From assembly GCA_037039925.1 (NCBI GenBank), contig JAXRKP010000940.1:1-64000 (forward strand): a stretch of 64,000 nt of DNA. Reading direction: 5' to 3'. A program made the translations under genes and the position numbers. Positions 24,901-35,139 of this stretch are shown in pieces. Each line of letters opens with the position of its first letter. Position 1 is the stretch's first letter. The DNA is from Doris montereyensis (taxonomy: Eukaryota > Mollusca > Gastropoda > Nudibranchia > Dorididae). The notes beneath the pieces were generated by a model. The model was not told the DNA's origin. It saw only the letters and a list, made by a program, of their open reading frames with translations, and searched no databases.

Positions 24901-27900
24901 CCACACCAAAAAAAACAACAATAGCCCAACAACAGCAACCCAAAAAAACCCTTCCCACACCAAAAAAAAAACAACAATAGCCCAACAACAGCAACCCAAA
25001 AAAACCCTTCCCACACCAAAAAAAACAACAATAGTCCAACAACAGCAACCCAAAAAAAAAACCTTCCCACACAAAAAAAAAAAAACAACCATAGCCCAAC
25101 AAGTTCAACAGCAACCCAAAACACCCCTTTCCCACACCAAAAAAAAACAACAATAGCCCAACAAATTCAACAGCAACCCAAAACACCCCTTAGAACTGTA
25201 ACTTTTAGAGTACACAACACTAGCAATGTGTTGTTGGAAACAAGCCAACAAAAACAATACCTTGTATCTAGCATTGCCTCTGTCCACTAGTATGAAAGAG
25301 TTGCCAGTACAGGATCTACTTGCTATTTGTATCCAATGAGACAGTTTCCTGAAAAGAACATAAAACTACTTTGAAGAGCCATCATGGTCATTAATTGTTT
25401 AGCATGTTAATTCAAGGAAGTTTCTCAATATAATCATTCCCTGTTGGTTAAAAATGGATTGGCAACTTAATTGATGACAAAGTGGTGTATTCACAAGATC
25501 GAAGCTTAGGTTTAGGCAAGGTTAATGCCACATGTAATTTTTATTTTTCAAAATAAAATAAAAACCCAGAAAGGAACATCTGTTCATAAGAAAAACAATA
25601 TGATAAAAGGTAAATTTGCTCCTAATAATTCTAAAGGACTTTGCCAAATGTAATCATGACTAGCTAAATCAACATGTGTTACTTTAATAGAGGCAAGGAT
25701 CATCTTAAAGAACAAAAAAAGGGGATTATTTAAATAGACCTGGGATACCTTTGGTAAATTCATACTGCTGATACTTAACAACATGAGTACAGTGAGCACC
25801 ATTTATAACAGCCCCACAAACCGATTATAACAGGACCATCACCATCTCCCTTATTTTTTCCCTCTTAGGCTCTATTAAAATAAACCTCTTATAACAAGGG
25901 CTGGAAAGGAAAAAACTGCTTATAACAGGTCTCTATCAACGCAGCAAGTACACCAGAGGAGCACAAATTTTAAGCACGTATAGTGTACATCGATACCTAA
26001 TAATTTCTAATATTTTATTTTTCAAAACTGACTTCATCAAGACCCAATGCGAGTGTTTGAAGTGCACTATAGGCTTAAAAGAGAGAGGGGGAGGGATCGA
26101 GTGTCTAGCACATTATGATGGCTGGCTTAGCATTTGAAATTTTATTGTTTTGTGCAAGGAAGCATAACACCTTTAGACAGAGGACGGACGTCTGAAACAA
26201 ACTGGTTCCTACTTGAGTATTTTTTCGAGTTTGTTCTTTTGAACTGATTAAAATGAAATAAAATGAATGTTCAAAAATAATAAAACAAAAATTTTAAATA
26301 AAAAAAAGAACAAAAACAAAACAAAACATGTTATTAAATTAGCCTTAAGCTATGCACATGTGACTTGGGTTATTTCTCGTGCAATATGTTTATAACTCGA
26401 ATCTGTTGTAACAGGAGTAGAGTCTCTTCCCACATCGATCTTGTTATAACTGGTTTCTACTGTACGTAAGTAAGTATCTAATCTAATTCAGTCACCAACG
26501 GAAGATAATGATCTTAAGTGTAGTATAAAAAATGACATGAATGAGTTTATACTATGAAAACTAAAACATGAAATCATGCTACTTAAATCAGATCAAACTC
26601 CTGCCCCTGGTTATGATTCAATGGAAAGTACATTGTCCCTCCAACTTAACAAAAATAACATTTAATGAAACACATTTAAGATCAAAACAAATTTTCAATA
26701 TTCTGATAATGAAAACCCACTGCTGATTGCGGCATGAAAATATACAAAAGAAATAATATTACCTTTTCCAGCACCTAGTTCCACAAAGCAGTGGTTTTGT
26801 GACAGAAATCCCAAGTCATCAAGTTGGCCTACAAGGGATGCCTGAATCAGGTGGAAATAAAAAAACACACAGAGTCAGTGCCTATGTACAATCAAAACCG
26901 TTTAGTCAGAAAGCCCTTCGTCCGAAACTTATATTGGTCTGAAAGATTTGCTAAGTAACAATTTTTCCTTCATAAAATTTCACTGTTTAATCCGAAATAC
27001 ACCTCAAATCTGAAATAATTTCTGTTCCCAAGACAGCCCATCTTTTTGGATAAAGCCAGCATAACCCAAACCTAGAGCTTACAAGAAGGAAAAACTAAGC
27101 AACCTTACAACTCTACCCTTAGGCGTTCTTTCAAACGTAAAGTACATGCGATACAATTTTACTAGAAGAGCAATAAATGCAGTGTGTGCCTAGACACTAC
27201 AAATTGGTGTGTTTGTGTGTGTGTGTGTATGTGCGTGTGCGCGTGTGTAATGCTGGCGATGGACCACTCACTCATGCAATCGATAAGTATCTTCACCATG
27301 CTCTACCCCGACCACTACCCACAACCCATATCTCTCTTTTCTCCTTTTTTTGTTGAAAGAACATTATCAACACAAGATAATTCTTCCTAATCAGCCTAAT
27401 TTTACATTTAGATAAAAAAAATAAATAGAGGAAAGAGAAAGATGGACAATACATATTTTAAAAACAAACTAGTAAAAGCATGACACTGAAGTAAAAACTC
27501 CCACAAAAAGAACATATTGCACGTCTATTTAATCTCACTTGTTGTAATAATTCCTTTTTCAAAATGACTTGTTGTCCAAAAGTGTTTTCTAAAGAAAGTT
27601 CAGTATTTCCCATATGTTCTTTAACGGAACCATGCTCCAAATGCAATGCTTCGATGTCCTCTATGAAATCTGTTGAATCAATTGAATACCTTTCTAATAA
27701 TGTGAAATAAATATGATTGCAAGCAAATAAATTTGTGATTAGTTGGATCCATTTACAGCAAGACTACTTATAACAGAGGCTTCAGCAATCCGTGTTCCCC
27801 AACCTTACAGTGAAAATAATTTGTAAATGTCATTGTAATCATTATCCCCATAAACATATATAAATTAATAGTGATGTCATCTTCTTCAGTATTACAATTA

Positions 27901-30900
27901 TCAATCCAAATGAGCTTCCTCCTAAAAGCAATAAAATGGTATTTATTAAACCATTGAAATGAAAATAGCAAAATTTTTACTATGCAAATGAAAAAATTGA
28001 AGATCTAGACTTGAAATTTACTTGATCATTAACAGTAATCTTAGGATACAAAGGTGTTAATGGAAAAGTTAAATTAAATAATGAATAACAGAAATGGTTA
28101 ATAAGCGTTAGTGAAAATAGTAGTATATCCTTTCAGTCATACTTGATGATAACCTTATGATAAAAATTGAGTTATATATGCTTGCACAAGTAAATGCAAA
28201 TGGCAGGACAAAAGAAAATTAAACTCATCCAGAGAGAAGAGATAAACAAAATAAGACTATCCAAAGGCATTCATCTAAAGAATATCACTGCTAACTTTTA
28301 CAACATATAGAGTGAATTTCATTTTTGTATAACCTATTCACCCTTTCAATGATTTCTCCAAGTTTCTTGTTTGTCAATTCTTTCACAGTTTGCTGGAAAC
28401 AAGCAATAATATAAAATCAAAATCAAAATAAATTCCAATTTCATGTTACAATCTGAAAATAAGATAGGTTTATACTTTCTTTGAGTATGTCCACAGGCGT
28501 GTGTGGAGGTGGTGGAGGGAGAATTGAAAGTAAGAAAAGTGTTCTCTTCTTGTTTGTTTATCATTCTTGGGAGAAAAAATTTCCGGCAGGTTTGCTTTTT
28601 TTCCTTGCTGTTGGTCAGGATTGTTTTGGGTTTGCTTGGAGGTTTTTAAAAAAGGGTTTAACATCCGTATTGTATTAATTATTTTCAAGAGCTTTGAATA
28701 GCTTTCACAAATAATAGTTTTCTACATTTGCATCATGGTATAAAGGCATTGAAACTTGTCTCAGGTGTGGATGTGAATGAGTACCTGGCTTTAAGCAGCA
28801 ATGGCATTCTCAAACTGTAATCCTTTCACGCCATTTCACTCGATGAAATTGAGAGGAACTTTCAAATAAAATAGCTTGCAGGGGAATAATTGTTTGTGCA
28901 GAGATTTGAATTATAAGATAAAACCATGAAGGCCTCAAAAACTGTAGAGGATAAGAGAATGGAAAACACTTTCTAAATAAAACAAAACAAATTGAGAATT
29001 CAATACCTGTCTCAATTCAGAAGTCTTGCTGTCAGCATTTTCAACTTGTCCCAGATTAATATTCTTGACATAGCAGGGCTGCCAACAGAGAAGTGTTGAA
29101 GTTAAATGAATAAGGTAGTACACAAAACACACAGAAAAAAAAAAACAAGAACAATTTCTTCATTGAGTTTCAACACAAACTATTTCTTCATTCCTATCTT
29201 CAATTCAGTTTACAAAGTATTTTCTGTAAAAAAAATTACCAAGTAAATGCAATGGCATCTGCTGGTCAAGTTATATTTATATTATTGTGATTTCTTGAAG
29301 CCAAAATAATTAATACACAATCTGATGCAAAAGAAATCTAAAACTAGTTCTCACAATAAAAAAAAAAGAAAGAAAAAGACTTAGAGTGAAACATTATTCT
29401 TCTGTAAGATGGAAATTATATTGTGACACAGCAGTAGCACATTTCACTTCCTTCATAGTTTTTTAAATTTTAAAACAGAAGCAAAAGATAGATAGGTTTG
29501 GTGAGTGTTTAAAAAAAAAAATCAACCGGGCATCAATGAAAACAAATCTGTGTGAGAAGTATAATGTTAAAAAAACAAATTTTAAAAAAGGAAAATACCA
29601 AAACAAATTTCAAGGAGAACATTTATTCTTGTATACATGATGTTAAGCAATCAGACTTATAAGTTTCAATTTCAAGTTATGTTTGTTCCATTGAAATTTA
29701 CTCCGTCCAGTGATCTTAGGTAAATGCAGAGGAAACCACAAGATAAAGGATAGGAGAAAAAGGTCCAACAACCTACTTCAAGTTCAAGAGATAAGGAAAG
29801 TAATACAAACATAAGAAGATACACAAAAGAAAAAAGCAATCAAGGAAGTAATATCAATGGAACAAGGAAGGAAAAAAGGTTTAATGTTATGGTTGTTTTA
29901 CCTTTTCGTGTACTTACAATTTCTATTTTCAATACAAGGCACTGATTTCAAATGCTAGTCAGTCATTTATTGCAGGCAATTTTTATCTTACAATTAAAAA
30001 CTAACAGTTGCTTTTAATTTTTGTTAAAGATCTGAATCAAATCGGGATTTTAATTTATTAGAAAAATATTGTTTTGCCTGCGATCCACAAAACGTTTTAA
30101 TGTTATTGTCACCCATTCCGTCATTGAAATGAAAGCCTGCCTTATCTAAGTATCGAATACTGTACCAGTACTGATATCACCCTACATTCGGCAACCTATT
30201 ATTGTGAAGTTCATCGTTGACAAAATAGAATGTGGCAAAAGAGTAATCTTAATAATTATTGTTTGCAGGCATGCAAGAAACTGAAGATTCCTTTAGAGCA
30301 AATTGCAACTTTTTCTTTTAGAGCTACAACCACTGACTTGACACATATTTGCTTTTTGTAATAGTAATGTGATGAAGGTATATTTCCTAGTCACAAAAAA
30401 ACTAAAAGTGGTACTCACTAATTTTGTCATGGCCTCCAGATTTTTTGCAACAGGGCATTTTCTAAGATGGTTCTGTAAGTCATCTTCATAGCAGTTACTG
30501 GAAAAGGTAGAAAGAATGTTTAAAAATAAGATTGTTGTTATCCCAATGTTGAATGCTGAATGCTTATAGTTGATTTCGTCTTCAAAGACAAAATTTAAAA
30601 GAAGATGATAAATTCTGAACTTTTGCAGAAAACAAAAATATTTTGCCAGACATGATCTGATTATAACAGGTGGAAAAAATCAACATGTCAAACATATCAA
30701 CAAACATAATATTTCTAGGGGCCTGTAGTGGGTTTTGTCCAGCTTGCAAAGACTGATAAAAGTAGATGATTTTCTTACTGTTTTGGATTCAATGGGCAAG
30801 GAATCTCTCATGCGTTCTGACTGTATCTGAAAAAATAAAACATACAAAAAATGGTACAAAAGTACACTTGATGTATATATATAGTAGTTGTTGGATAAAC

Positions 30901-33015
30901 GCACGTCCTTTGAATAAGCGTGTTTTTATGTATACCGTGTGTTTACGGGAACTCAATAGGACATAACTCATGTTATGCAGAGTCTACAGGTCAGAGGTGT
31001 CATGCAATTATATTGATTACGCCCGTGAATTATCACACATGCACACAATAAGATTTGAGAGCCAACCACTAAGGGTTTTGGTCATTAGGTCCATTCCTCT
31101 CTCTCCGGGCAGTGTATGTCACTAGTCACCTGTCCTCTACAACGTGTATTCTCTTTTCACTATCATTGCCACAACCAATCATATGCGAAGGTAATGACAT
31201 AAAGACAATATGAAAGCCCCAGGAACAAAGACGAGACAAATACAAGGAAAGACAGAAAAAAATTCTGGCCACCATGGGGATTGAACCCGCAACCTCTGCA
31301 TCGACACCTATCACCTCGCCTTGGGAGCATAGTTAGCTTGGTTGGTAGCACACTTTCTATTCATGGCGAAGCGATGGGTGCCAACGAAGAAGTCGCGGGT
31401 TCGATCCCCAGGGTGACCAGGATTTTTTCTGTCTATTCCCTTGCCTCATTGTTTGTCTTTAACCAATCATATGGCAGTCTATTGCTTTAATCCTATGCAT
31501 TGAGATGTGTTTCCGATAAGTGATCGATAAATTTGCGATCCACAGCATAAAATTTGGACAGCCAGTCTACTCAAGTCTTTGATCATCGGCAAATCCCAGA
31601 GACTCAGAATGGCAGCGGGATAGAGAATGTAGTCTAAACATGACATAAGACTGGCTGACACCTTCATCTGGGTACTGCTCGGATAGACACTTTTTTTAAC
31701 AAAGCTAGACATGACAATGACAGAAGAAGACTAACACATTTGTCCTAGTGACTGATATTGTTCTTCAGAGTGTATTATCTGTTCTCGTATCTAACATTAA
31801 CAAAAATAAAATATTACTGACTACACTTTTCAGTCAGTGTTGAGATAGGTGATGTCAAAATTTGTACAATTTTTACCTCTACCTCGCCTACAAAATGTTT
31901 TGTAACAAAAAGTTCTACCATAAACTTGTAGATAAATGATCATTGTACCCTAATGCAAAGAGCAGAATATCAACATTTTGGTCCCAAACCACCCCCTCCT
32001 CCCCCAAATCCCTCGCCCTTAACTCATTACGGTTTAACCTGTCCGAAAATGGCTGCACGCTAGACAGCCCACTGTGTTTAGCTAGGTCATACCTGGCCAC
32101 CCGCTTACTGCTTCTCATTGTTCAAGCTGGCCAAACCCAACAGTTTATTGATCATTGGCTCTGCAAACCTATTTTTGTCATTTATTTGAAGCACTATTAT
32201 TTCTAGAAAGCTAATTGGTCTGTCTAAGCTTCTTTCTGATGCTAAAGGTCATGATCCATGTAATATAGCATTACTTTCCGCGGAAGCCCATCATTAATGG
32301 TATTTTTAGCTACTGGTTCACACACATTTCATCGCTCTACTTCAACCGTCTATGTTTTTATGTGTTTTCTGCTTCTGTTTTTATTATCATCAATTTTGTC
32401 TTAATGGACTGCTACAATAGTTATAGTGACACGGAGATAGAAGAATCCTTTTCCTAACGCCACACATCAGAAGCATATATGAGTAGCTTAGAAAATGTAA
32501 ACACACCAAAGTGATCTGGTTGAGGGGAAACAAGGTCAGCGTCTCCAGTCGGAGAATCTGCACACTAGTAATGAGTTAATAGTTAATATCAGTTTAGCTT
32601 AGTTTAAACAGCAGTACTCAGTATAACCACCAACTAAAGTACAAAATATGATCACATTAACAGATTCTTGAACAAATATATTCACTCTTATTGAAATGAA
32701 AAATTCAACCATACACATCAAACAGACCTAACCAGCCATACAATATCATACTGATGTTATTTTATTTGTTATCCGTACCATACCAACTTACTGACCTGAC
32801 CTGACACTACGACGTACACTACTAAAGAAAGTCTACAATACAGTAGTAACAGTAAACACCACTCAAGATCTGGAATCTAGATCCAGATTTCACCTACCCC
32901 TAAAACGCAGGCATGCTCGGGACAATATTTCTCCCCTGGCCTTGGTCTAAAGCGACACAAGCGCTTTTTTTCTCTCCAAATAAAACTGGCATTGATCTCG
33001 TGGCTTCTCAGTCAT
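15778..33015 (-). CDS. TRMT13: TRMT13 tRNA 2'-O-methyltransferase, 13 exons
   Basis: TRMT13/Trm13 2'-O-methylates nucleotide 4 in the acceptor stem of certain tRNAs (family knowledge). Exons, high to low: 33015-32898, 30826-30779, 30497-30419, 29078-29007, 28392-28334, 27689-27539, 26841-26763, 25348-25261, 23164-23086, 21499-21033, 18896-18732, 18557-18380, 15982-15778. The product is about 594 residues after allowing for frame breaks; human is 481. Domains in order: CCCH zinc finger (C9, C20, C31, H34), U11-48K-like CHHC finger (C49, H55, H65, C69), S-adenosylmethionine motif CFVELGAGKG (193-202), KHLCGG (274-279), ALCCHHRC (418-425) and a C-terminal helix with RIIDTGRMQYL. The extra length is mostly a charged linker in exon 10. 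Reading frame breaks in exons 1, 2, 8 and 11 (twice). The exon 5/6, 10/11 and 12/13 junctions were chosen for phase and could shift a few bases. It is divergent from NAGLU. Confidence 0.9.
16875..17172 (+). mobile_element. SINE-B in TRMT13 intron 12
   Basis: GATGATCCAGAGGCAAGGCA (A box), GGGTTCAAGCCCCGG (B box), AGGTAGGTGGATCGATAC, AAAATCCTACTAAAACCC and an AAATTCAAATCAAA tail. It is inverted relative to the host gene. Confidence 0.85.
17173..18379. other. TRMT13 intron 12, unique part
   Basis: Holds a (GT)n run at about 18133-18159. No other feature recognised. Confidence 0.5.
18380..18557 (-). CDS. TRMT13: TRMT13 exon 12: acidic/basic linker
   Basis: An open exon of about 59 codons, low-complexity and charged (KGEPKDSNDDKQIERTRK), in the place of the variable linker that precedes the C-terminal helix in human TRMT13. 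The phase-compatible donor is GTAGAG at 18379. A stronger GTGAGT four bases earlier (exon low end 18384) would need one base corrected elsewhere. Confidence 0.65.
18732..18896 (-). CDS. TRMT13: TRMT13 exon 11: ALCCHHRC motif, two frame breaks
   Basis: It encodes GIMIALCCHHRCTWDTY, then KGFMEEIKIGPEEFDILTRI and SLSSWA, the most conserved C-terminal block of Trm13. Two single-base excesses interrupt it: one in the TTTAAAA tract at 18837-18843 and one in the seven-T run at 18754-18760 (plus strand). Without them the frame joins exon 12 in phase through the GTGAGT donor. An alternative acceptor 10 nt upstream (after CTAG) would change the phase. Confidence 0.82.
19030..20232. repeat. 36-bp satellite in TRMT13 intron 10, about 33 copies
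   Basis: The unit is GTTGATCATCTGTCTACGAT followed by TGTGTGCACCCACCCC, with sub-variants: CATTGATCATC at the middle and right, and TGTTTTTGATT in the last four copies. Length variants are few, so frames stay open on both strands. Confidence 0.95.
20233..20990. other. TRMT13 intron 10, remainder
   Basis: AT-rich. A pogo-like fragment may lie near 20740-20810 (GAGTTCATGTTATTTCCGAG). No gene seen. Confidence 0.35.
21033..21499 (-). CDS. TRMT13: TRMT13 exon 10: KHLCGG motif and long charged linker
   Basis: The longest exon, fully open for 467 nt. It starts GKVPEVQGKSSVVVVGKHLC and continues GGATDMGIRCAVD, clear Trm13 catalytic-domain sequence. About 130 residues rich in Ser, Asp, Lys and Glu follow before the GTGAGC donor. 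Human TRMT13 has roughly 50 residues here. The linker is low-complexity and probably disordered (inference). Reading through the donor adds about 15 residues and then a stop. Confidence 0.88.
22597..22735. mobile_element. pogo/Tigger-like end
   Basis: TA then CAGTTGACTCTGGTTTATCA, CAACTCAGTTAATCGCGATT and GCTTAATCGCAAC is typical of the ends of pogo-superfamily elements. The other end was not found. The 48-bp array in NAGLU intron 10 resembles its inner part. Confidence 0.5.
23086..23164 (-). CDS. TRMT13: TRMT13 exon 9
   Basis: The exon reads MDSYHKGEGDEGTFHRIKID then IKDLYL and aligns with the human stretch before KHLCG. The frame is intact. The CCTATTCAG acceptor lies in a 59-bp unit repeated three times in tandem (23147-23322). 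The copy next to the open frame is taken as the real acceptor. Confidence 0.85.
23147..23322. repeat. 59-bp unit in three tandem copies over a splice acceptor
   Basis: Each unit holds TTTATGGTATGAATCCATCT, GAATAGGAGGAGAAAGAAAA and GAGGACATTAACATCAC, which on the minus strand is the TRMT13 exon 9 acceptor plus the first 18 exon bases. Confidence 0.92.
24150..25192. repeat. A/C-rich minisatellite in TRMT13 intron 8
   Basis: About 19 copies of a unit of 50-55 bp: ACCAAAAAAACAACAATAGC, CCAACAACAGCAACCCAAAA, CACCCCTTCCCAC. About nine tenths of plus-strand bases are A or C. The long reverse-strand open frames rich in Phe, Leu, Gly and Val come from this bias. Confidence 0.95.
25790..26462. mobile_element. 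pogo/Tigger-like element with TA target site
   Basis: TA at 25788-25789 and 26463-26464 flank the ends CAGTGAGCACCATTTATAAC and, inverted, CAGTAGAAACCAGTTATAAC. TATAACAGG motifs recur inside. There is no intact transposase frame. It lies in TRMT13 intron 7. Confidence 0.65.
26763..26841 (-). CDS. TRMT13: TRMT13 exon 7: SAM-binding motif
   Basis: This intact exon reads ASLVGQLDDLG then CFVELGAGKG. The Gly-rich GAGKG is motif I of the class I methyltransferase fold, the usual site for S-adenosylmethionine. The exon ends in phase 1 at a GTAATA donor. Exon 8 (25348-25261) continues LSHWIQIA and FILVDRGNARYK, but lacks one A in its first codons, so the frame breaks at the junction. Confidence 0.9.
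27207..27248. repeat. (GT)n microsatellite
   Basis: GTGTGT with TATG and CG interruptions. Confidence 0.9.
29690..29785 (-). repeat. Repeat C copy
   Basis: TTTACTCCGTCCAGTGATCT, GAGGAAACCACAAGATAAAG and CCAACAACCTACTTC match repeat C. Confidence 0.5.
30419..30497 (-). CDS. TRMT13: TRMT13 exon 3: second half of CHHC zinc finger
   Basis: This intact exon completes the finger started in exon 2 (H55, then CYEDDLQNHLRKC with H65 and C69) and continues AKNLEAMTKL. The spacing C-x5-H-x9-H-x3-C fits the U11-48K-like CHHC finger. It has a CTTTTCCAG acceptor and a GTGAGT donor. Confidence 0.88.
30779..30826 (-). CDS. TRMT13: TRMT13 exon 2: first half of CHHC zinc finger
   Basis: A 48-nt exon with a strong TTTTTTCAG acceptor and a GTAAGA donor. 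It reads IQSERMR, then IPCPLNPK, then the first two bases of a His codon completed by exon 3. One extra base in the short GAGAGA tract (30802-30808 on the plus strand) separates the two readable halves. An acceptor placed inside the tract would avoid the break, but would lose residues that resemble the human ENARKR stretch. Confidence 0.78.
31100..31322 (-). mobile_element. SINE-E copy (minus)
   Basis: The minus strand has GGTTGCGGGTTCAATCCCC (B box), then GGTGGCCAGAATTTTTTTCT and CTTTGTTCCTGGGGC. It is head to head with the next element. Confidence 0.7.
31323..31470 (+). mobile_element. SINE-E copy (plus)
   Basis: GGGAGCATAGTTAGCTTGGT then TGGTAGCAC (A box) and TCGCGGGTTCGATCCCCAGG (B box), then GTGACCAGGATTTTTTCTG. 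A third copy is at 49120-49290 (minus). Confidence 0.75.
31853..32590. mobile_element. Dispersed element X/Y/Z, copy 1
   Basis: Three blocks recur at 42880-43772. X (GTAGATAAATGATCATT ... TCAACATTTTGGTCCCAAAC) is in the same orientation. Y (CGCTAGACAGCCC) and Z (CTTTTCCTAACGCCAC) are inverted. The class is unknown. Confidence 0.5.
32898..33015 (-). CDS. TRMT13: TRMT13 exon 1: start codon and CCCH zinc finger
   Basis: The exon opens at ATG 33015-33013 (MTEKPRDQCQFYLER) and ends at a GTAGGT donor. It encodes the Trm13-type CCCH finger: C9, C20, C31 and H34 around KKRLCR and EKYCPEHA. The plus-strand T run at 32964-32970 is seven long, and six are needed for the frame to run from LERK into KRLCR. 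As written the exon would terminate soon after the run. The start is the first ATG upstream of the finger, and no better candidate is seen. Confidence 0.82.
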
Positions 33016-33464
33016 TGTGGGATAAAAAATGTCCAGATAGTAAAAGAATCGAAAGTAGACTCTTGAACCGGAAACCATAAGTTTTTCTATTATTTTTATA
33101 AGTGTTTTTTTATTTTTATAAAAATGAATGTTTTTTCTTTCTTCAGTATAATTTAATGTAGATCTAGATCTAGAGGATGATGAAAAACTTGTTTATTTCA
33201 TTGTTAATCGATATGGCTGTAGATCTCGATCAATATCAATGACATCAATTAAAAATTCTTTAGGGCACTCATACATCTGACGATGTTTTTTATGTACGAA
33301 TCGCATGGTATTTTTGCGTTGGTCACATGAGATAGTCTAAGTCATGTGACCGTTCACGAGGCCGAAGCCAAATATTATCTATTTTTTGTTAGTTAACAGC
33401 AGAACAAGAATATCCCCTTGATCTAGATCTGCATGGTAATTTGATACAAACTGAAAAGGAAGGA
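33016..33464. promoter_or_regulatory. 5' flank of TRMT13
   Basis: The sequence upstream of the TRMT13 ATG is AT-rich with repeated AGATCTAGATC motifs (33160, 33420). I see no TATA box at a convincing distance, and the transcription start is unknown. Confidence 0.3.
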
Positions 33465-33627
33465 CTACCATAGTCGGGCACACACTATCACCATCCCTGA
33501 ACCACCCCCATTCGAGGCAAAATAACAAAAGTTGTAAGTTAGATTAAAATCCTCCGGCAGCTTATCGATTACCGGGGTCCCCCCAACGAAAATCACACAA
33601 ATGTGTCCCGACTATGGTAGTCCTCCC
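33465..33627. mobile_element. MITE-D copy with terminal inverted repeats
   Basis: The left end GGACTACCATAGTCGGGCAC and right end GTGTCCCGACTATGGTAGTC are inverted complements with one mismatch. There is no open frame. Confidence 0.75.
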
Positions 33628-33799
33628 ACAGAAAGAATTTGAAAAAGAAGAGAGGTGGGAGAATGATTTCGATAATTGCAATAATTACTTTCATAAAGTG
33701 TATAAGCCAAGCAAGTTTTCGACAGACAGAATGCGCCTCTTATAAGTGCATTTTTCATTAAAAATAAATTTTATCATACACTTCTACTGCTCTTGTAGA

Positions 33800-33932
33800 A
33801 CTCCCATGTAGTCAGGCACACGGTGTGAAGTTGGGATGAAGTGCCGGAGGGGTCTTACCTTGCCTCACATGAGAGGGGGAGGGGTCAAGGTTAGTGATAG
33901 TGTGTGCCCGACTATGGTAGTCCTTCCCTTTT
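33800..33932. mobile_element. MITE-D copy
   Basis: AACTCCCATGTAGTCAGGCA at the left and GTGTGCCCGACTATGGTAGT at the right. The interior GGGGTCAAGGTTAGTGATAG is shared with the copy at 11236. Confidence 0.65.
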
Positions 33933-34024
33933 ACTAGTGTGCCACCGATAAATTTATAAATAGATTCAACAATTAGCGATAATCTTGATTGTTGTAAAAC
34001 TTATTTGTCTCATCATCAAGTGTC

Positions 34025-34580
34025 TTGCTGTGTAGCGTTGATGATTGTGTTCTTCCACTCCTCGATCTCTGGTCACTCCTATCAGTTCGTTTTGCTTTCT
34101 TTGTCTTCAGCCATGCAACAATTCTATCAAGAATATTTTCCCTTTGTCGTCCTCTAAATCTTGTCCCATTGATTTTCCCAGTTTACCAGATGTTCCATTT
34201 TCTCCTTCTCATTACATGTTTTCATTTCTTTTTCTTTCTTTGTCCATGAGACAAAGCATTCAAATCAATTTTTCGCAAAACCACATCTCACAGTTCTCTC
34301 CTGTATTTTTTTTGCCAAGGGTCCATGCTTCACATTCGCACATGAGGATGGGCTCGATGTAACATGATTGAAGCACTCTTTTTCCTCGTTTGTATCTAAT
34401 AGATAGATTTACATTTGTCAGAATGTGCTTCTTTTTTAAAGTGAAATTTTGTTTGATTTATTAAATTCTTGCCTTTATCTCTGTTTTGCTCCTTCCATCT
34501 TATGTTATGATGGTGTTTAAGTATCTCAAGCTGTCAACTTGCTTGAGTTCAAGGTCGTGTGATTTCATTTTTGCATGTCA
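34025..34580 (-). pseudogene. LINE reverse transcriptase C-terminal remnant
   Basis: The minus strand reads, with frame changes, KSHDLELKQVDSLRYL, TIIT, DGRSKTEIKARI, YIEPILMCECEAWTLGKK and MEHLV. This is the typical order at the end of non-LTR reverse transcriptases. Stops and shifts make it dead. Confidence 0.75.
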
Positions 34581-34776
34581 TTTATATTATTACTTATTTA
34601 TATTTACTTTGCTCTGAAATATAAATGAAATGCCATATATGTGTAACGATTGCTTTAAATTCATTTACTGCACAGACACTGTAAGTATATTCTGTCTCTC
34701 ATGCTTGGCGAGCAGCATGGTACTGGTAGGTCCTACTTCTTTCCTTTTGCCTTTCATTCTTCCACAAATCATTCAT

Positions 34777-35100
34777 CTTGGGGAAAACTTGATAGTCCAG
34801 AGGCAAAATGTCAACCTCTCAAACCAAAGTTTGTGGGTTCAACCCCCACCGATGGTTTGAACATTTTTCTAGTTTTTTTTAGTAATATATCTATCCCCCC
34901 TAGTCCAGGTAGATGGATCGACACCTAGTCCCATGGGAGATGGATGATCAAAAAGGAGGTCCTGTGTGCAGATCACAACACTCTGGTGCATGTTAAAGAT
35001 ACCTTGGCTGTTTACATGGCAGTTCGGGCAAAATTTAAATTCCTACCAGGTCAATAATCCCTTAATTGTAGATTTGCGTAAATCAAATCTAATCAACATG
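34777..35100 (+). mobile_element. SINE-B copy
   Basis: ACTTGATAGTCCAGAGGCAA (A box), GGGTTCAACCCCC (B box), AGGTAGATGGATCGACACCT and a TAAATCAAATCTAATCAAC tail. TCATTCAT at 34769-34776 and 35101-35108 may be the target duplication. Confidence 0.8.
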
Positions 35101-35139
35101 TCATTCATTTCTTGTAATTTTCTCTTAATCACTGCATCT

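Noticed and set aside
24146..25186. Open frame of 346 codons on the minus strand, rich in Phe, Leu, Gly and Val
   Set aside because: An effect of the A/C-rich array. It looks like a membrane protein only because of composition, and several frames are open at once.
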